Below, piece by piece: positions 45,401 to 58,725 of a DNA stretch of 64,000 bases. Below the pieces are notes generated by a model, which saw only the letters and a list, made by a program, of their open reading frames with translations, had not been told where the DNA came from and did not search any database. Position 1 is the first letter of the stretch; each line of letters begins with the position of its first letter. Made by a program: the position numbers and the translations under genes. Where the stretch lies: the NCBI GenBank assembly GCA_949752795.1, contig OX457068.1, positions 63,243,582-63,307,581 of the forward strand, read 5' to 3'. The DNA comes from Hyperoodon ampullatus. Its lineage: Eukaryota; Chordata; Mammalia; Artiodactyla; Ziphiidae.

Positions 45401-47199
45401 CTCGGCCACAGGCATCACCCATCCACATCCAAGCCAAGTCTAGCCCCTCCATGGAAGCGCCTCTGACTTCTACACTAGGCTCCTGGAGCACTTGTATCAC
45501 ACAATTTATTCCTTAATTATACACTTTCTTGAAACAATTAGGGAGCAATTTAATATAGCATAATAAAGTGCTAAATTGAATTCAGTCTAGTTCCTTCCAG
45601 CTCTGAAATATGATGATTCCACACCTCATACTGCACGGTACATGCTAGGCACAACACAGACCTTGACCCAGAGAGAAAAGCTCTAGCCTTGACACTTACT
45701 TGGCCTGCTATTCTACAGAGCTAAGAGGCTTTTGTGTCACCAGTTTGGGGCCTGACCTTTACTCCTGTGGCTAGTGCTACCTTCGTCTGTAGAAAGTCCC
45801 CAGCACCCCAGTCAGAAGCCCAGCAGCACAGGGAAAATGCTGTCCCGGGAACAGACAGCTTGGGCGGGCGACAGTCTGGGCCAGCTCTGTCCTAGACCTC
45901 AGAGAGAAGTGTTCCTTGAGCTGTCTTTGCAAGCCATCTCCTGCCATCCATCTCGGACCAGGGGGCCAAGGCTGTGTGCACCCTGGGAGGAGGGGCTGAG
46001 GAGGCCAGCCAGCCAGGCCGCCTGTGGGCTGTGTCTGAAGCTATCGTGTCCGGAGGGCCCTGAAGTTGCATGCACAGGCAGTCCAGCCCAGTTCCCCAGG
46101 GTAGGAGGCTCCTCGAGGTTTGGGGAATGCCCGAGCAAACACAGAGTGGTTCACGTGCACTTGCTGGAGAGTTCTCTGCCTGCGTAATGATAGAAATAGC
46201 CCTCTGTGCAGACACATCTTAGAGTGCACACAGAGTGAAAAGGGCTATCAGGGAAGGCTTCAAGGAGGAGGCCTAGTGGGAGGTGGATCCTGGCAGGAGG
46301 ACAAGGACTGGGCTATGGAACAGGATCCGTTTGGCAGAAGTTGAGTGAAGCCTTTTGAGCTGTGGCTACAAGCCAGGCTGCGAGCCAGCCCCTCGGGGAC
46401 TCCTGCCTCAGCTGCCCTCAGCCCTCGTGACTGGGGGACCTTTCCTTGGGATGTCCTGAGGCAGCGGAGGCAACACTGACTCTCCACTTTGCAGGACAGA
46501 CGGGTGCTGTGCCTCCCCTTGCCCTCCAGGTGGTCACTGGTCTTGCAGGCAGCTGGCCAGGCTGGAGAGGTCAAAGCAGTGAGCTGACAGGACAAGTGCC
46601 CTCCTTCCCCTTCCCCTCCCCTATCTACCCTTCCCAGAATCACCATGCGCCGTGGTGGGGGTGGTTTGGGGGGGCGTCGTTCTCAGTCAGTTATTGCAAA
46701 AGTACATCATCTGCCTTCCTTGCCTTCTATTTTCCTACATACCCCTCCTCCACGATCAGTTTCCCCTTTTCCACCCTGCCACCCAGAACTCTCAGACTTC
46801 CTTACTACCTGCTCTTCTCAAGAGAAAAAATTCTCTGGTCATTCCAAACTGTGAATGAGTTTATGATTCCAAAGTGTTTCCCTTTCCCAGGGATTAATTT
46901 TCAAAGACAGTGCCAGAAGACAAGGTTTAATCCAAAGGAATAAATCTCTAAGGGAGAATTCCAGGACACTGACATTGAAGCTTGCGTTCTTAACAATAGT
47001 CTTTACTATGTTCTTGCTTAATGCATTCTTTTATTCAATTAACATTTATTGAGCCGGTGCCATGCTGGGTGCTAAAAATTCAAAGATGGAGAAGCACAAT
47101 CACTGTCTAGGTGGGGAGACAGAAACATAAACACATAATTTGAACATGATGAGAGCTGGCTTCAAAGACCTTCCTGCTTGCTCAAAGCACCCACTTAAA

Positions 47200-47660
47200 T
47201 AGAAGCATTGGCTGATTAACAATTATTCCTATCTGTTCACTAAAGCAGTTCTCCTAGGGATGCTTATTGGACGCTTTTAGATCTAGACTTGAAATCAATA
47301 AAGCTATATGTCAATGTATATTTCCATTTGGGTCTGGACTTCCCCCAGCTCATGCCCAAAGTGAAGACCTGGCCACAGCCTTTATGAGAACCATCTGGCC
47401 TGTATTTCCTTTGCGGTCCTGTTCGGAATGCTCCAGACCGATCATTTGGACCTGTTCCTTCTTGTGGCTCCTGGTTGAGTATTCAATTTATGAGTCATTG
47501 CTTTTTTTGCCCCTCTTTATCCTCTGTTATAAATGGTACCTCCTGACTTCCCTTCCAACAGTGTTAATAAAAAATGACATCAGGTGTGCCACACTTCAAC
47601 ATACCACACAGCTACGGATAGCAAAATATGGCATATGCTGAATTATTCAATAGGTGAACA
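47200..47660. other. Unique block, candidate conserved noncoding element
   Basis: There is no recognised repeat. The sequence is AT-balanced, with 'aatcaataaagctatatgtc' and 'caatttatgagtcattgctt', and an open plus-strand frame of 124 codons with no ATG start (it opens at TTG 47267). The frame looks incidental. Enhancer or conserved function is inference only. Confidence 0.2.
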
Positions 47661-49301
47661 ATACCACAAAGCTCATCCCATATTCCAGGCATGGAGAGTT
47701 GTCCGCTGGGATGATGCACTTTCATTCTGCAAAGCCCTTTCACAGTGTCATTAGGTCCTCCCCCAAGCCCTGCACGTCTGCTGCCAGGAGTTGTCCTGCC
47801 CATTTTAAAGAAGGCGGAAGCTGCTCCCACACCAAAGAAAAGAGTCACCAACATACAGGTCAGTTCTACTTACATTAACCATTATTTTCTACACGTCTGA
47901 AATACATACTGTGTTTTCTCACATATGTGGGGAGTTTGGGGGTCAACTGGAAATTGGGATATGAGTTGGAAGTGTCCCAGAAGAACTTGGAATGTGTGGC
48001 CATCACATTTATTCAGTGGTTAAGGGAGCTCTTGGTCAAATGGCGGCTCTCTGGAAGGAAATCAACTCAGTTGGTAACAATGTTGAATAAAGGGCACCTG
48101 ACAGATGCCAGAGGTGTCTCTGGCCCTGAGGGACCCCAGGAGACAGGGAAGGGAAGGCTGGCCTGAGTTGCTGAGAGAGGGAGAGAGGATAAAGGGGAAG
48201 GGAGATGAGAGGGAGGAGGAGAGAGGCAGAACTCAGGGGTTAAGAAAGAAAAGTGGACAAAGGAAGGGTGACAGGAAGAAAGGGAGAGGAGAGACTAGGT
48301 GGGGTGAGATAGGTAGAGAAATTAGAGATAAGATTGCAGGAAAAGGGCAGAGAGAACAAAGCCGCTGGCAGGAGGAAAAGTTAGAATTCGTGCAGCCCCT
48401 GCCCAGGACATCTGCCCAGAATGGCCTCCCAGGGGCCTGCTCTGTCTTGCTCAATTTGTTAGCACCTTCTAGCCAAAACCTTTTGGTGAGCCCTTCAAGG
48501 AGTCCTTCCCAGGGAGACACCTGAAGAGTTATCTAGACCACCCGCCATCTGTGTGGGCAGGTCACACAGCAGAAGGACCAACACTGGAGGCTCTACCTAG
48601 GGAACAGACAGCTCTGGACTTGTCACTCTCACTGGGTGACATCCCAGGGGCCAAGCGGCTGGCCAGGGCTCCCACCACGCATATGTGGAAAGAACTGGGC
48701 TCCTAAAAGGCCAGAATAAGACCCTGATCCCAGGCCACAGTCCGAGGCTGCCCACCACACTCCAAGGCCTGTCTGTGGACACCTTCCCAAATGGCTTCTG
48801 ACACTGGAGCCACATCTTTTCTTTTTCAAAGCATTGAACAAAATCAGATGTATTGAGGTCCCTGAAAAACATACTACTTCTCCTCTGCAGGGTCGATTTG
48901 ATGTTGTGGTGTCAAAATTAACAGCAATGAAAACTCAGGCCTCTTTCCCAGGGAAACTGATCTGAAAGTTAGCCCATACTTATAAATGCAAAAATTAAGG
49001 AAACAAACAACTTAGCCCCAGGAAACCCTTAGCTGGGAAGTTCCAGCCACACCCAGCTCCAAGCAGAGAGAGCATCCCATCTTATCAGAAAAATTCCCCA
49101 CAATGCTCCCCCCTGCCCCCCGCAATGCGTGTGCCCTACTTGAGAATATTCCATTTTCATTCATTCTACAAATAGTTCCTGAATTCCTGCTCCTGAATAA
49201 ACAGAGTGCCCTTAATTACTTATTTAACTCCAAACACTACAGCCGATCAAGAAGAAATAACCACGTGATGGTATGAATGTCAATTCTCAGCATCGTATCT
49301 T

Positions 49302-49654
49302 TTTTAAAAAAAATAAATTTATTTATTTATTTTTGGCTGTGTTGGGTCTTCGTTGCTGCATGCGGGCTTTCTCTAGTTGCGGCGAGCGGGGGCCACTCTT
49401 CGTTGTAGTGCGCGGGCTTCTCGTTGTGGTGGCTTCTCTTGTTGCGGAGCACAGGCTCTAGGCATGTGGGCTTCAGTAGTTGCGGCACGTAGGCTCAGTA
49501 GTTGTGGCTCGCGGGCTCTAGAGCGCAGGCTCAGTAGTTGGGGCGCACGGGATTAGTTGCTCCGTGGCATGTGGGATCCTCCCGGACCAGGGCTCGAACC
49601 AATGTCCCCTGCATTGGCAGGCGGATTCTCAACCACTGCACCACCAGGGAAGCC
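49302..49654 (-). mobile_element. CHR-1-type tRNA-derived SINE, full length
   Basis: Reverse-oriented copy of about 350 bases with A/T-rich tail at 49302-49335 ('tttatttatttttggctgtg') and the tRNA-like head at 49560-49654. The body has the repeated 'tagttgcgg' and 'ctcagtagttg' blocks of the long CHR type. A target duplication ctcagcatcgtatctt (49286-49301) recurs at 49655-49670 with one change. Confidence 0.93.
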
Positions 49655-51274
49655 CTCAGCATTGTATCTTGATGAAAACATTCTTCCCCAGCCAAGGTCA
49701 GCCTCACAGGTGGGCAGAGTAGGAATGGCCCGTGCAGTGGGATTTCAGAGGAACAGGGAGCCCACGACCCTCCCCCACCCCCATTTCACCCCCCACAAAC
49801 CTACACACACCTGTGGACTGGTATCCGGAAGCCTTGCAGCAGGGGTGGAATGTTGTCCCCATCTCAAATGGAGGCTGGAGACCCAGACTCCCTCTCCAGC
49901 CCCCATCCCAGCCCCCACCCCAAAAGAGAGGGGCCCAGGGGTCCGTGCTTTGTTCTGGCTGGGTCCTAGCCTTCACCCCTCCTGTCAAAGCAGACAAGGC
50001 AGGATCCCCATGTGAGCTCTGGGCCACTGTGCTGAGACGGCTTCTTCCCTGAGGGCAGCCCTGGGGGGTAGGCCATGGGGCAGGGGATGCAGGGTCACCC
50101 TGGGATGAGCTTCCCTGGTCATTCGCCGGGGTCTGTACCTGGAGCTGGAGTCACTGCCACTCTGCACTGCTGGGTCGTCCGTGACATTAAAGAGCCCCGT
50201 CCAATTGGCCAGCTGGTCACCACTCTGCCAACCAAACTGGAGACCTCTGGCAAGAGAACGAGGCAGTCGGTACTCATGCTCACGTGCTGGGTAAGCCCAT
50301 CACCAGAGAGTCACGTTCTGGCGTGTGCCACGTGACACCTCGCCTTGATCACGCCTAGTGGAGACGAGAGGGATGTCCACCCAGGAGGACGATGGTAATA
50401 AATCACAGCCCTTTACGGTGTTCTCTGCTCGTCTACATCCGTGCCCTTACTTCACCTTTACGGGCGGGGCAGGGTTACACATTGTACACGCAGGGAACCT
50501 GAGGCTTAGCGAGATCAAGGTCGCAGAGCTCCCCTTCCCCATCTGGTGCGCCCTTCAGTTCCGCCTCCAGAGACTCACACCAGAAGAGCTCCAGCTCGCC
50601 AGCTCTTTGCCTTCCCCAGAGGCACCACACACGGCAAAGCTTTTAATGAAATCTAGTTTTCCAACTCATAAGGACACACCTCCTGGTTTAAGATGATGGA
50701 CTCAACACACAGGGTTCTCTTCGCTCCCTCCCCCAACCTGACTGAAAGGACAGCAAAGGCATTAACAAGGGCGTGAGCATGGACGGAGGGGAGTAGCAGG
50801 GGCCAGCGACATTTTGGAAGATGCAAAGCAGATGAGTAATTGCCTTAGGCCAGAGACACTGGAGCCCTGACGCCTGTGAGAAGTAAATCTATTCTCTGTG
50901 CAGGATGCGGGAAGGCTCGGGAATTCACAGCGCCGCGGGGGGGCCACTGAAGGTGGGGTTGCAGAATGGAGCCCCGGGCAGGAGAGTTGCTTCAGGTTTA
51001 TAAGGAGCGTTAAACACTCCCCACCTCCACACACCCAAGTCCCCTGCCTTAAGCCCAAGCAGTCCGGACCTTCTGCCTGCCCACCCTGCAGACGGCACTC
51101 TTCATATACCGAGATAATAGGCTAAAAACAGCTGGGCTGACCTGAAAGTCAGCTTACTGAGCACGCCCAGTCCCAGCCACCCTGCCCCCAAAGGTCTGGG
51201 CATGGATGGGTTTCCCGGAGGGAACCTGACCAAGTCAAAAGAGAAGGCTACAGAGGAAAGGGCTGCTGACGCCC

Positions 51275-51507
51275 CATCAATCTGGCACTGCTGACATTTG
51301 GGGCTGCACAGTCCTTGCTGTGGGACTGTCCTGTGATCCTCTGGTGAGCAGCTCCTCTGGTGAGCAGCCCCCCTGGTCTCTACTCTCTGAGGCCAGCAGG
51401 TCCTCATCCTCCACCCTCCTGCTGTGATAACCAAAACTGTCTCCAGACATCGCCAAGTGTCCTCTGTTGAGACAATCGACCCCGTTAAGAACCACTGCCC
51501 AGAACAC
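51275..51507 (+). mobile_element. hAT-type nonautonomous DNA element with internal duplication
   Basis: It belongs to the same family as 16384-16589: 'tctggcactgctgacatttg', 'gtctccagacatcgccaagt' and 'ttaagaaccactg'. A short tandem repeat, tctggtgagcagc (about 51340-51368), sits in its middle. Confidence 0.7.
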
Positions 51508-51699
51508 GGAGCTTCAGTGCACCTTCTAGAGACTGGCTTGCCCTTAAATGTGAATTTTAAAGTCCCGTTAAAGACCCTGGTACGTGGGGTAAACTTTAAC
51601 TTTTAAGTAGAGAATAAAGCAAACAAAAATAAAACAGTTAAACCCCTAAAAATAAAGCCCTCTAATAAAGTCTCTACACTAAGGGAAATGGGGCAGCGA

Positions 51700-51835
51700 C
51701 AGTGGTTGGAGCTGGGCTCTGGTCCACACGGATCAGCCACTAATGAGCTGAGTGACCTCAGTGAAGTCTCTACATCTCTCTAGGCCTCTATTCCCATCTT
51801 TCAAGTCGGGAGAACTGTCTCGATGTCTCCAAAGT
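51700..51835 (+). mobile_element. MIR SINE fragment
   Basis: It shows 'gagctgagtgacctcagtga' and 'catctctctaggcctctatt' in MIR order. Confidence 0.55.
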
Positions 51836-52164
51836 TCTTGACCGAAAGTGTTACAGGGCTGAGCTGTGTCCTCAATGGCAACACCAGGTCACCTCCCGCC
51901 TGCGAGTCTGCCCCATTTCCAGCCAGACGCTGGGCGGAGGACGTCCTTGGGGCCCCGTGAGCAGAAGGCTGCACACATGAGGTGCTCAATCGATGCTTTT
52001 ACCAAGTGACTCCGATTCTCTTCTTACACTCTCCAGCCTCCTCGGCAGAGCGGAGCTGGCCTGGGAGAGGAATAGGCACAACTCACAGGACAGAGTCCGA
52101 AGCCACAGCAAAATGCCCGTCCAGTTCTTAGTGTTCAGGGAACAGCAGCGTTCCACTTGGTTCT

Positions 52165-52310
52165 GGTTCAAGTTCTTTATATATTTATCTATTCATAACA
52201 AATATTATATGCATATAATACATAAATCGATCTTATATGCATTTATAAATATATTGTAAATATCTATAATATAAATACCTTTATTTATGTATCTGTTATA
52301 TTTCCTTTCA
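52165..52310. repeat. AT-rich block with TATA/TGCATATA words
   Basis: About 145 bases of imperfect ATATTTAT and ATGCATATA words, with no fixed period. A MIR-like or L2-like segment on the minus strand follows at 52390-52570. Confidence 0.75.
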
Positions 52311-52389
52311 AAGAGACATTTCGAGGTAATATTGCAAGGTATTTCTTAGAGAGAATTTGGGTTTGGTTTATCAGGAAGGGAAACATTTA

Positions 52390-52570
52390 CCTACAGTGAA
52401 CCAGGCCCTTCACATACATTATCTCTATTCCAACAACAGGCTAATGTGGCAAGTCCCATTTTCTGCACTTATAGGTGATGACATGTGCAGCTCAGAGAGG
52501 TTTAGTAACTTGCCCAAGGCCACAAGGCTAACAGGTGGCCAACCTAGGGTTTAAACCCAGCACTTTCTGG
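52390..52570 (-). mobile_element. MIR SINE
   Basis: In reversed order it shows 'cattatctctattccaacaa', 'gctcagagaggtttagtaac' and 'acctagggtttaaacccagc'. A short MIR- or L2-like end also lies at 53281-53360. Confidence 0.7.
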
Positions 52571-52939
52571 CTTTCTGACTGTAAAAACCTTTATTCCTAA
52601 AAGCTTGTACCAGACTGTCTATAGGCCAAGAAAACAGTAGTATTTCCACCTGCGATTTTGAAAATTAGCTGGTTCACAAGCATATTCAAGCAATTCCCAG
52701 CCCAGCACTCAGCTAGGAAGCTCACAGGCTCCTTAGAGAGAGTCCGGCCAGCGAGACTTGTGTCCACCGAGTGCACGAGGGGTGAGGGTGAGCCAGAAGC
52801 ACTCTCACTCTCCCGCCCAAACTGGCCCCTGTGAGACCCGGGTGTCTCTTCACAAGACAGTCCTCCCAGGGTTGTTGAAGTGACAGACTACTAAGAAGAC
52901 ATCAATTATTACAATATTTAGCAGGAACTATGACACAGA

Positions 52940-53130
52940 AAGGTGTGCATAATAAATTCAGTGAAAAATGCAAGTTATAAAAGGGGATATGCATTAATGA
53001 TCCCATTTTTGTAGGGTTTTAAACCATAAAGCTGGTTATCTTTGAAAGGAGGATTCAGGTTTATTCCTTCTTTCTGTTTAGCAACATTTTCTAATTTATC
53101 TCCAAAAAACCTGATTGTGTAAGTTTCAAA
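52940..53130 (+). mobile_element. Old interspersed repeat tail
   Basis: The 'agtgaaaaatgcaagttata' to 'acattttctaatttatctcc' order resembles 38470-38620 plus 39257-39320 and 58453-58565, so three diverged copies of one ancient element appear in this window. The family was not assigned. Confidence 0.4.
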
Positions 53131-54306
53131 ACCAATATATTTTACACAGTAATTTGAATTCTATTCCTGAGCTAAGTGTAAGAATTGTCCATTATTAGCC
53201 AACGAAACACCAGTGAGGAAAAGGTACGTGGAGATATGAAGGAGGATAACAAAGGAAAAAGAAGCTCTATTCACTCATTCATTCATTCAACAAAAATCTA
53301 TTGAGCATCTACTCTGTGCCAGCAACTGTGCCGGGGCCTGGGTCAGGACCCCAAGGTGAGCAAACTCATGTTTTCTCAGTGCTTACCCTACAGCTCCAGT
53401 GATTACACAAACACACATGAAAATATTAGCAAACAAGATAAAAAATATTAGCAATCAAGTGCTACAAAGGGTCCTCTGTTTTTTATGTCTAATTTATTTT
53501 AAAAGAGAGGAAAAGATTTGAAATACATAGGGCAGAATGTTAACGTTTGTTAACATTGATAGTTCACAGTCATGACTACATGGTGTTTGTCACATCATTC
53601 TCCATCTTCTTCTTAATTTGTTCATGATAAAAATGTGTTAAAATAATTTTTAAAAACCAAAGTGCAGAACTGAAATCACTAACAGGACTTGGAGTCGGTG
53701 CAGGGAACTTCCTGGGCTGTGGCAGCCTCGAGAAATCTTTGCACCTTGCTGGTGAAACAAACATTAACGTTGCCTTAAACCTGGGGAAATACGACATGTA
53801 AAGAATTATTTAAACTGAGTTATTCAAGACTGGATTCAGATATTTTAAGGCCCTGAGCACTGAAAAGCTTAGGGTGCCACTTCACACCTTGTACTTACTT
53901 AAAGGTTCTGTGACTGTTAAAATTCAAATAGCTCCAGTCTAGATTTTCTGATTATGAAATCTGTGATAGGCTCACTGAGGCTCAGCTTTACTCTGTTGTC
54001 GCTGAGGACAGCCCAGCTTAGCTAGGTCTCCTGCTGTGTAACCCACAGTCATGTCTGTTAACCCCTGACTCTCATGGCAGTAATTCCTGCAGCCGTCAGA
54101 AGGTAGCAAAAGCGGCCCAGGCTTCCCAGAGTCAACTACCAGGGGGAGTTTCAGGGCAAAAGACAAAATCATATATTGGAGAAGCAATTTAAAAACAGAC
54201 AGAAGTGCCCATGAGAGTGGTATTACCTCCATTGATAATATCCTCCAAAAATTATGAAGGATTACTAAGATGTATGGCAGTGAGTTAAAAAAATATATGT
54301 TCCAGG

Positions 54307-54411
54307 GAATTCCTGGCAGTCCAGTGGTTAGGACTTTGTGCTTTCATGGCTGGGGCCCCGGGTTCGATCCCTGGTTGGGGAACTAAGATCCCACAAGCTG
54401 CACAGCACAGC

Positions 54412-54472
<61 letters not shown>
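54307..54472 (+). mobile_element. Short CHR-group SINE whose tail is a (TA)n microsatellite
   Basis: The body is at 54307-54415 ('gaattcctggcagtccagtg', 'ggttcgatccctggttgggg'). The tail from 54416 is about 30 TA units. A perfect target duplication, atatatgttccagg, is at 54293-54306 and 54473-54486, so the microsatellite lies inside the insertion. Confidence 0.9.
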
Positions 54473-54481
<9 letters not shown>

Positions 54482-54694
54482 CCAGGCACCGTGATAGGTT
54501 TTTCTTATCTTGAATCCTCCCAACAGCTTGGAGGTAGGTATTATTATCCCCCCATTTCACAAATGAGGAAATCGAGGCTCATAAGATTAGATTCATAATC
54601 TGCCCGGAACCTGGAAGGAGCAGAGAAAGTATTCAAGTCCATGTCTGATCCCAAGGCCCTTGCTTCTTCCTCCCCTTTTGTCCCCATGCTTTTT

Positions 54695-54699
54695 ACACA

Positions 54700-54740
<41 letters not shown>
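54695..54740. repeat. (AC)n microsatellite
   Basis: About 23 AC units with one ATAC interruption near 54704. Confidence 0.96.
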
Positions 54741-54742
<2 letters not shown>

Positions 54743-54771
54743 CTTTTCTAATATCCAATATTCTACAAAAA

Positions 54772-55118
54772 GGTTTTATTGAAGTATAGTTGATGTACAA
54801 TGTTATTATATAAGTTTCAGGTGTACAAAGAGTGATTCACCATTTTTAAAGGTTATATTCCATTTACAATTATTATAAAATATTGGCTGTATTCCCTGTG
54901 TTGTACAATATACCCTTGTAGCTTGTTTTATACATAATAGTTTGTACCTCTTAATCCCCTACCCTGATCTTGCCTCTCCTCTCATCCCCTCCCCACTGGT
55001 AACCACTAGTTTGTCCTCTATATCTGTGAGTCTATTTTTGTTTGGTTATAATCACTAGCTTGTTTTCTTTTTTAGCTTCCACATATAACTGGAATATCAT
55101 ACAGTATCTGTCATTATC
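54772..55118 (-). mobile_element. L1 3' UTR fragment
   Basis: Same reversed order as 34138-34495 but more diverged: 'ttgaagtatagttgatgtac', 'cctgtgttgtacaatatacc', 'ccactggtaaccactagttt' and 'agcttccacatataactgga'. Confidence 0.8.
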
Positions 55119-55849
55119 CAATATTTTTAACTATTTATAAATTTATATTATTATTATTTTAAGTATTAGAGCTGCTGCCTTTGCCATCAATCATTTAGTG
55201 ATAATATTTTTATATAAAACAAATCATAGACTATAGTAAAATGAAGGAGCTTGCTTAAATATCCTCTGAGATCCTCCCCCATTTTGATGGGAGACCCAGC
55301 GTCACAGACTTCTAACCTGGGACTTCCGCACTGGAGGAAGCCAGTGGAGATGGCTTATGGGGGTGGGGGTGTGGTGCATCCATAGCACTCCATTCACAGT
55401 GTATGGGTAACTGCACCACCTGCCTTTGCATACAGCAGGCCCTGGGGCCAAGTGTCAGGCAATGCCCCCTCAGATGTCGGAATCACCAGGGACGCTGAGC
55501 CAAAACAGGCTGAATCCGTGGGGTGCAGGGCACTGGGCACTGTGGACACTTGGGTTTCCTTGGGAAATCGCACCCCTGATGCCAGAGCCCAGGACTCCAG
55601 GCACTGAGTGCACAACCCAATGGGGCACTGGGCCTGCAGCCCAGATCACGCAAAAGCTGGCGGGGTGCCTCTGGATGAAATGGCATCTGCATCCTGTCCT
55701 CACAAGCCACCTCCAAGGAAGGCTGTGCCTCCTCAGGCTCTGCAGGGGGAGACTGAAGCCACTGTCATTTCTGCATTCCCCAGGTCAGAAGAGGATGGGA
55801 AGGCACCAACCTCCGAGCCTCATCTCCAGTCTTCATGCACTCCTATGCT

Positions 55850-56260
55850 CCCTCAGAGCTGGCTCCCTGAGAACCATGCCAGCAACACCCCTCCTCTGTT
55901 CCAGAACCTTCCAAGAATCCCCATCGCCAAAGGACAAATTCCAAACCCTCAACTCAGGGGCCCTTCCAGCAGCTGCCTGCAGCTTTGCCTGCAGCCTCGT
56001 GACCCACCATGGCATTTCAACTCTCAAGCCTTTGCCCTTGGCATTCCCACTCACCCTCATCCCATCCCCCACTTACTTGACTCCCACCCAAACTTCAAAG
56101 TCCAGCTGAAGTGTCTTCTCCTCCCTGAGCCCCCTGGCCCAGTCAGCATAAGCCTTTCGGCACCACACATTCTGCCCTGAGTCACTGGTCCCCTTTGCCT
56201 ACCTCTCTGTGTGTCGTCCCTACATGCTTATAGTCCTTTCTAGAGAAGAGACGTGTATAT
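55850..56260 (+). mobile_element. L2 LINE 3' region
   Basis: It shows 'aaggacaaattccaaaccct', 'ctttgcccttggcattccca', 'ccaaacttcaaagtccagct' and 'gtcttctcctccctgagccc', the L2 3' order. The 227- and 190-codon open frames overlapping it are incidental. Confidence 0.65.
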
Positions 56261-57642
56261 AAACCTGATGTAAAATTGTCTTACCCAAGATCCCTTAAGC
56301 AAGCAGAGTGGGGAAAAAGGGGCTGACTCGGGTACCTTTAGGTTCTAGAACTCCAGGATCCTGAATCCCACCCTCTCCAGGGTCCCCCTTGAGGAAAATT
56401 AGAGCACGAGGTTTTCACATCCCAGGAAAGAGGAAGAAACAAGGTGGGGTGGGGGGACACACCCCAGATGGCTCACTGGGTCCAGCCCTCCTGGGGCGGG
56501 TAGAGGGGTTGTAGACACAGAGGTGTTTCTAAACTCTCACCCTCCCAGGCAGGGAGAGGCTGGATTCGAAGGGCAACTGGCTAGGGGGCCTGAACTGGCC
56601 TGGGGTGGGGTGTGAGGGGACCAGAAAAGCAGAGAAGAGGAGGCAGGGCCAGGGCTTGGACACATGCCACGTGCAGGGCTCACCTCAGAAACTGCCAGTT
56701 CCCAGTTCTCAGACACTGGAATGGCCCAACTGCGGGCCAGCCTTTGGTGGGACTTCGGGCGGCAGCAGCAGTTTGATGAGGGAGACATTCCTGGATGAGG
56801 AGGTGCTCCCTCCCACTCACACGTGCCTGCAGCTGCCTCATTCCTGCCTCCAAAGATTCCCGGATAGAGATACCCCCGGAGCTCACCCCCTTTCGCTAAC
56901 TATGTGACTCCTGGCATTTCACCTCTTGAAGCTTCAGTTTCCCCACCTGTCAAAGGAGAGAAATAATCCTCGACCTAAGGATATGAACAGTCCACAAAAG
57001 CAGATATATAAATTCTAACAAATGTGTAAGAGCTTAAATCTAATAACATACAACTTAAATGCATGTAACTCAGAGTTCTCTTCCAGAGAAGACAAAGAAA
57101 GCTGCTGGAGGACCAGGTGAGAAGGAGTCTTACTTTCCACATCCATACTCTTTAGTGCTTTTTGAATCTGACACATGCAAAATCAAGGTAAATTGTGGTG
57201 TGGGTTTAATCTCACTAGTAACCAAAGACTTGCAAATGAAAGTTATGCAATTCTTTTTTTTAACCTATTGAGTTGACAAAATACATGTAATGTTAATACC
57301 TAGGGCTGCTCATTGGTGTCAATCACCTTTCAGGAAGAGAATTTGGGGATATGTATCAGAGGGTATAAGAATGTTTATACCTTCAGTCCCAATGATAACC
57401 CTTCCAGGATCCTCAGGAAATGATCGAACTTTGATCCGATAAAATAAAATTTATATTTTAAGGCAGGACAAGAAAAATTAAACATAAAATTCTCTCTGTG
57501 TGTTTGTTTGGGCCTTCTCCCTCCCTAACGTGCAGGGCGCAGCTGCAGTAATGTGCAGAGCTCCTCAAAGATGGGAGTGTCTGCTCAACCATAAAGATCA
57601 ATTTTTTTTTTCTTTCTGCTGAAGCTAGCAGCGTAACTTCTT

Positions 57643-57852
57643 CTTTTTTTTTTTTTTTTACGGTACGCGGGCCTCTTACTGTTGTGGCCTCTCCCATTGC
57701 GGAGCACAGGCTCCGGACGTGCAGGCTCAGCGGCCATGGCTCACGGGCCCAGCCGCTCCGCGGCATGGGGGATCTTCCCGGACTGGGGCACGAACCCGTG
57801 TCCCCTGCATCGGCAGGCGGACTCTCAACCGCTGCGCCACGAGGGAAGCCCC
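57643..57852 (-). mobile_element. CHR-2-type tRNA-derived SINE
   Basis: Reverse-oriented complete copy, poly(T) at 57643-57659. The target duplication taacttctt is at 57634-57642 and 57854-57862. Confidence 0.93.
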
Positions 57853-58452
57853 ATAACTTCTTAAAAGAATAGTGTTCTTTCCCACTTCCATTGGCGGTCA
57901 TGGTGACTTGCTGTTCGCTTTGTATGTGTTTACGTGGACTATGTGAACTTTATGTAAAATATCAGTATGTCATTTTGATGTACAATCCTTTGTCTCAAAA
58001 ACACATATGACTGTGCCTTCGACTTCTAACAGGTCGAACAGTTCTCAGAGCTTTCTTAGAATCTGCTTCCCTGGTTATAATCTTCAGTTTGGCTCGAATA
58101 AAATTCCCTTTTTTTCTTCTTAACTTGACAGTTAATTGAATTTTCGTCAACAGATCAGAGGGCTTTGAACCAGACACACAGTTGTCTGGAATCTTTTATG
58201 AATCAGGAAACATCCTAAATACCCAACACTGGGGAAAGGCTAAGGAACTGTGGTGCTAAATGACAGGTGTCCATGTGGCCCCCAAAGCATCCTATCTATG
58301 AAGTCATTTTAAACGGCGCAGGGAAATCATTAACTTTAAGTAAAAAATAAATAAATAAATAGAATATATGTGTAAGTTCACTATGATCTCATTTCTTTTT
58401 AAAAAAATGCTCAGAGGAGAGCCTAGGAGAAAACATTCCCTAAAGCTAATAT

Positions 58453-58565
58453 GTCTCTGAATGTGGCATGATGAGGGATTTTTTCCCCGCTTATTTATAC
58501 TTTTCTGTCCTTTCCATAAGCTCTAAAACAAACATGTATTATTTTTATAATCACATTAAAAAAGT
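58453..58565 (+). mobile_element. Old interspersed repeat tail
   Basis: 'gtggcatgatgagggatttt', 'tatacttttctgtcctttcc' and 'catgtattatttttataatc' match the tail shared with 39257-39320. An AAT-rich tract follows to 58622. Confidence 0.42.
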
Positions 58566-58725
58566 AGAAACAATGCAAACTCAGAGCAATACAATAATAA
58601 TGATAATAATAAATAACAATCATCGCAGACAACTTTATAGACCTTTGGAGGAACTTAGTAGGTCCTTAGGAAATGATGCTTGGACTTTCTCAAGTAAGAA
58701 AAAGCAGATGCAAAAGCCTTCTGGA

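Noticed and set aside
55426..56180. 227- and 190-codon plus-strand frames
   Set aside because: They overlap each other in different frames and lie partly in an L2; no protein family is recognisable.
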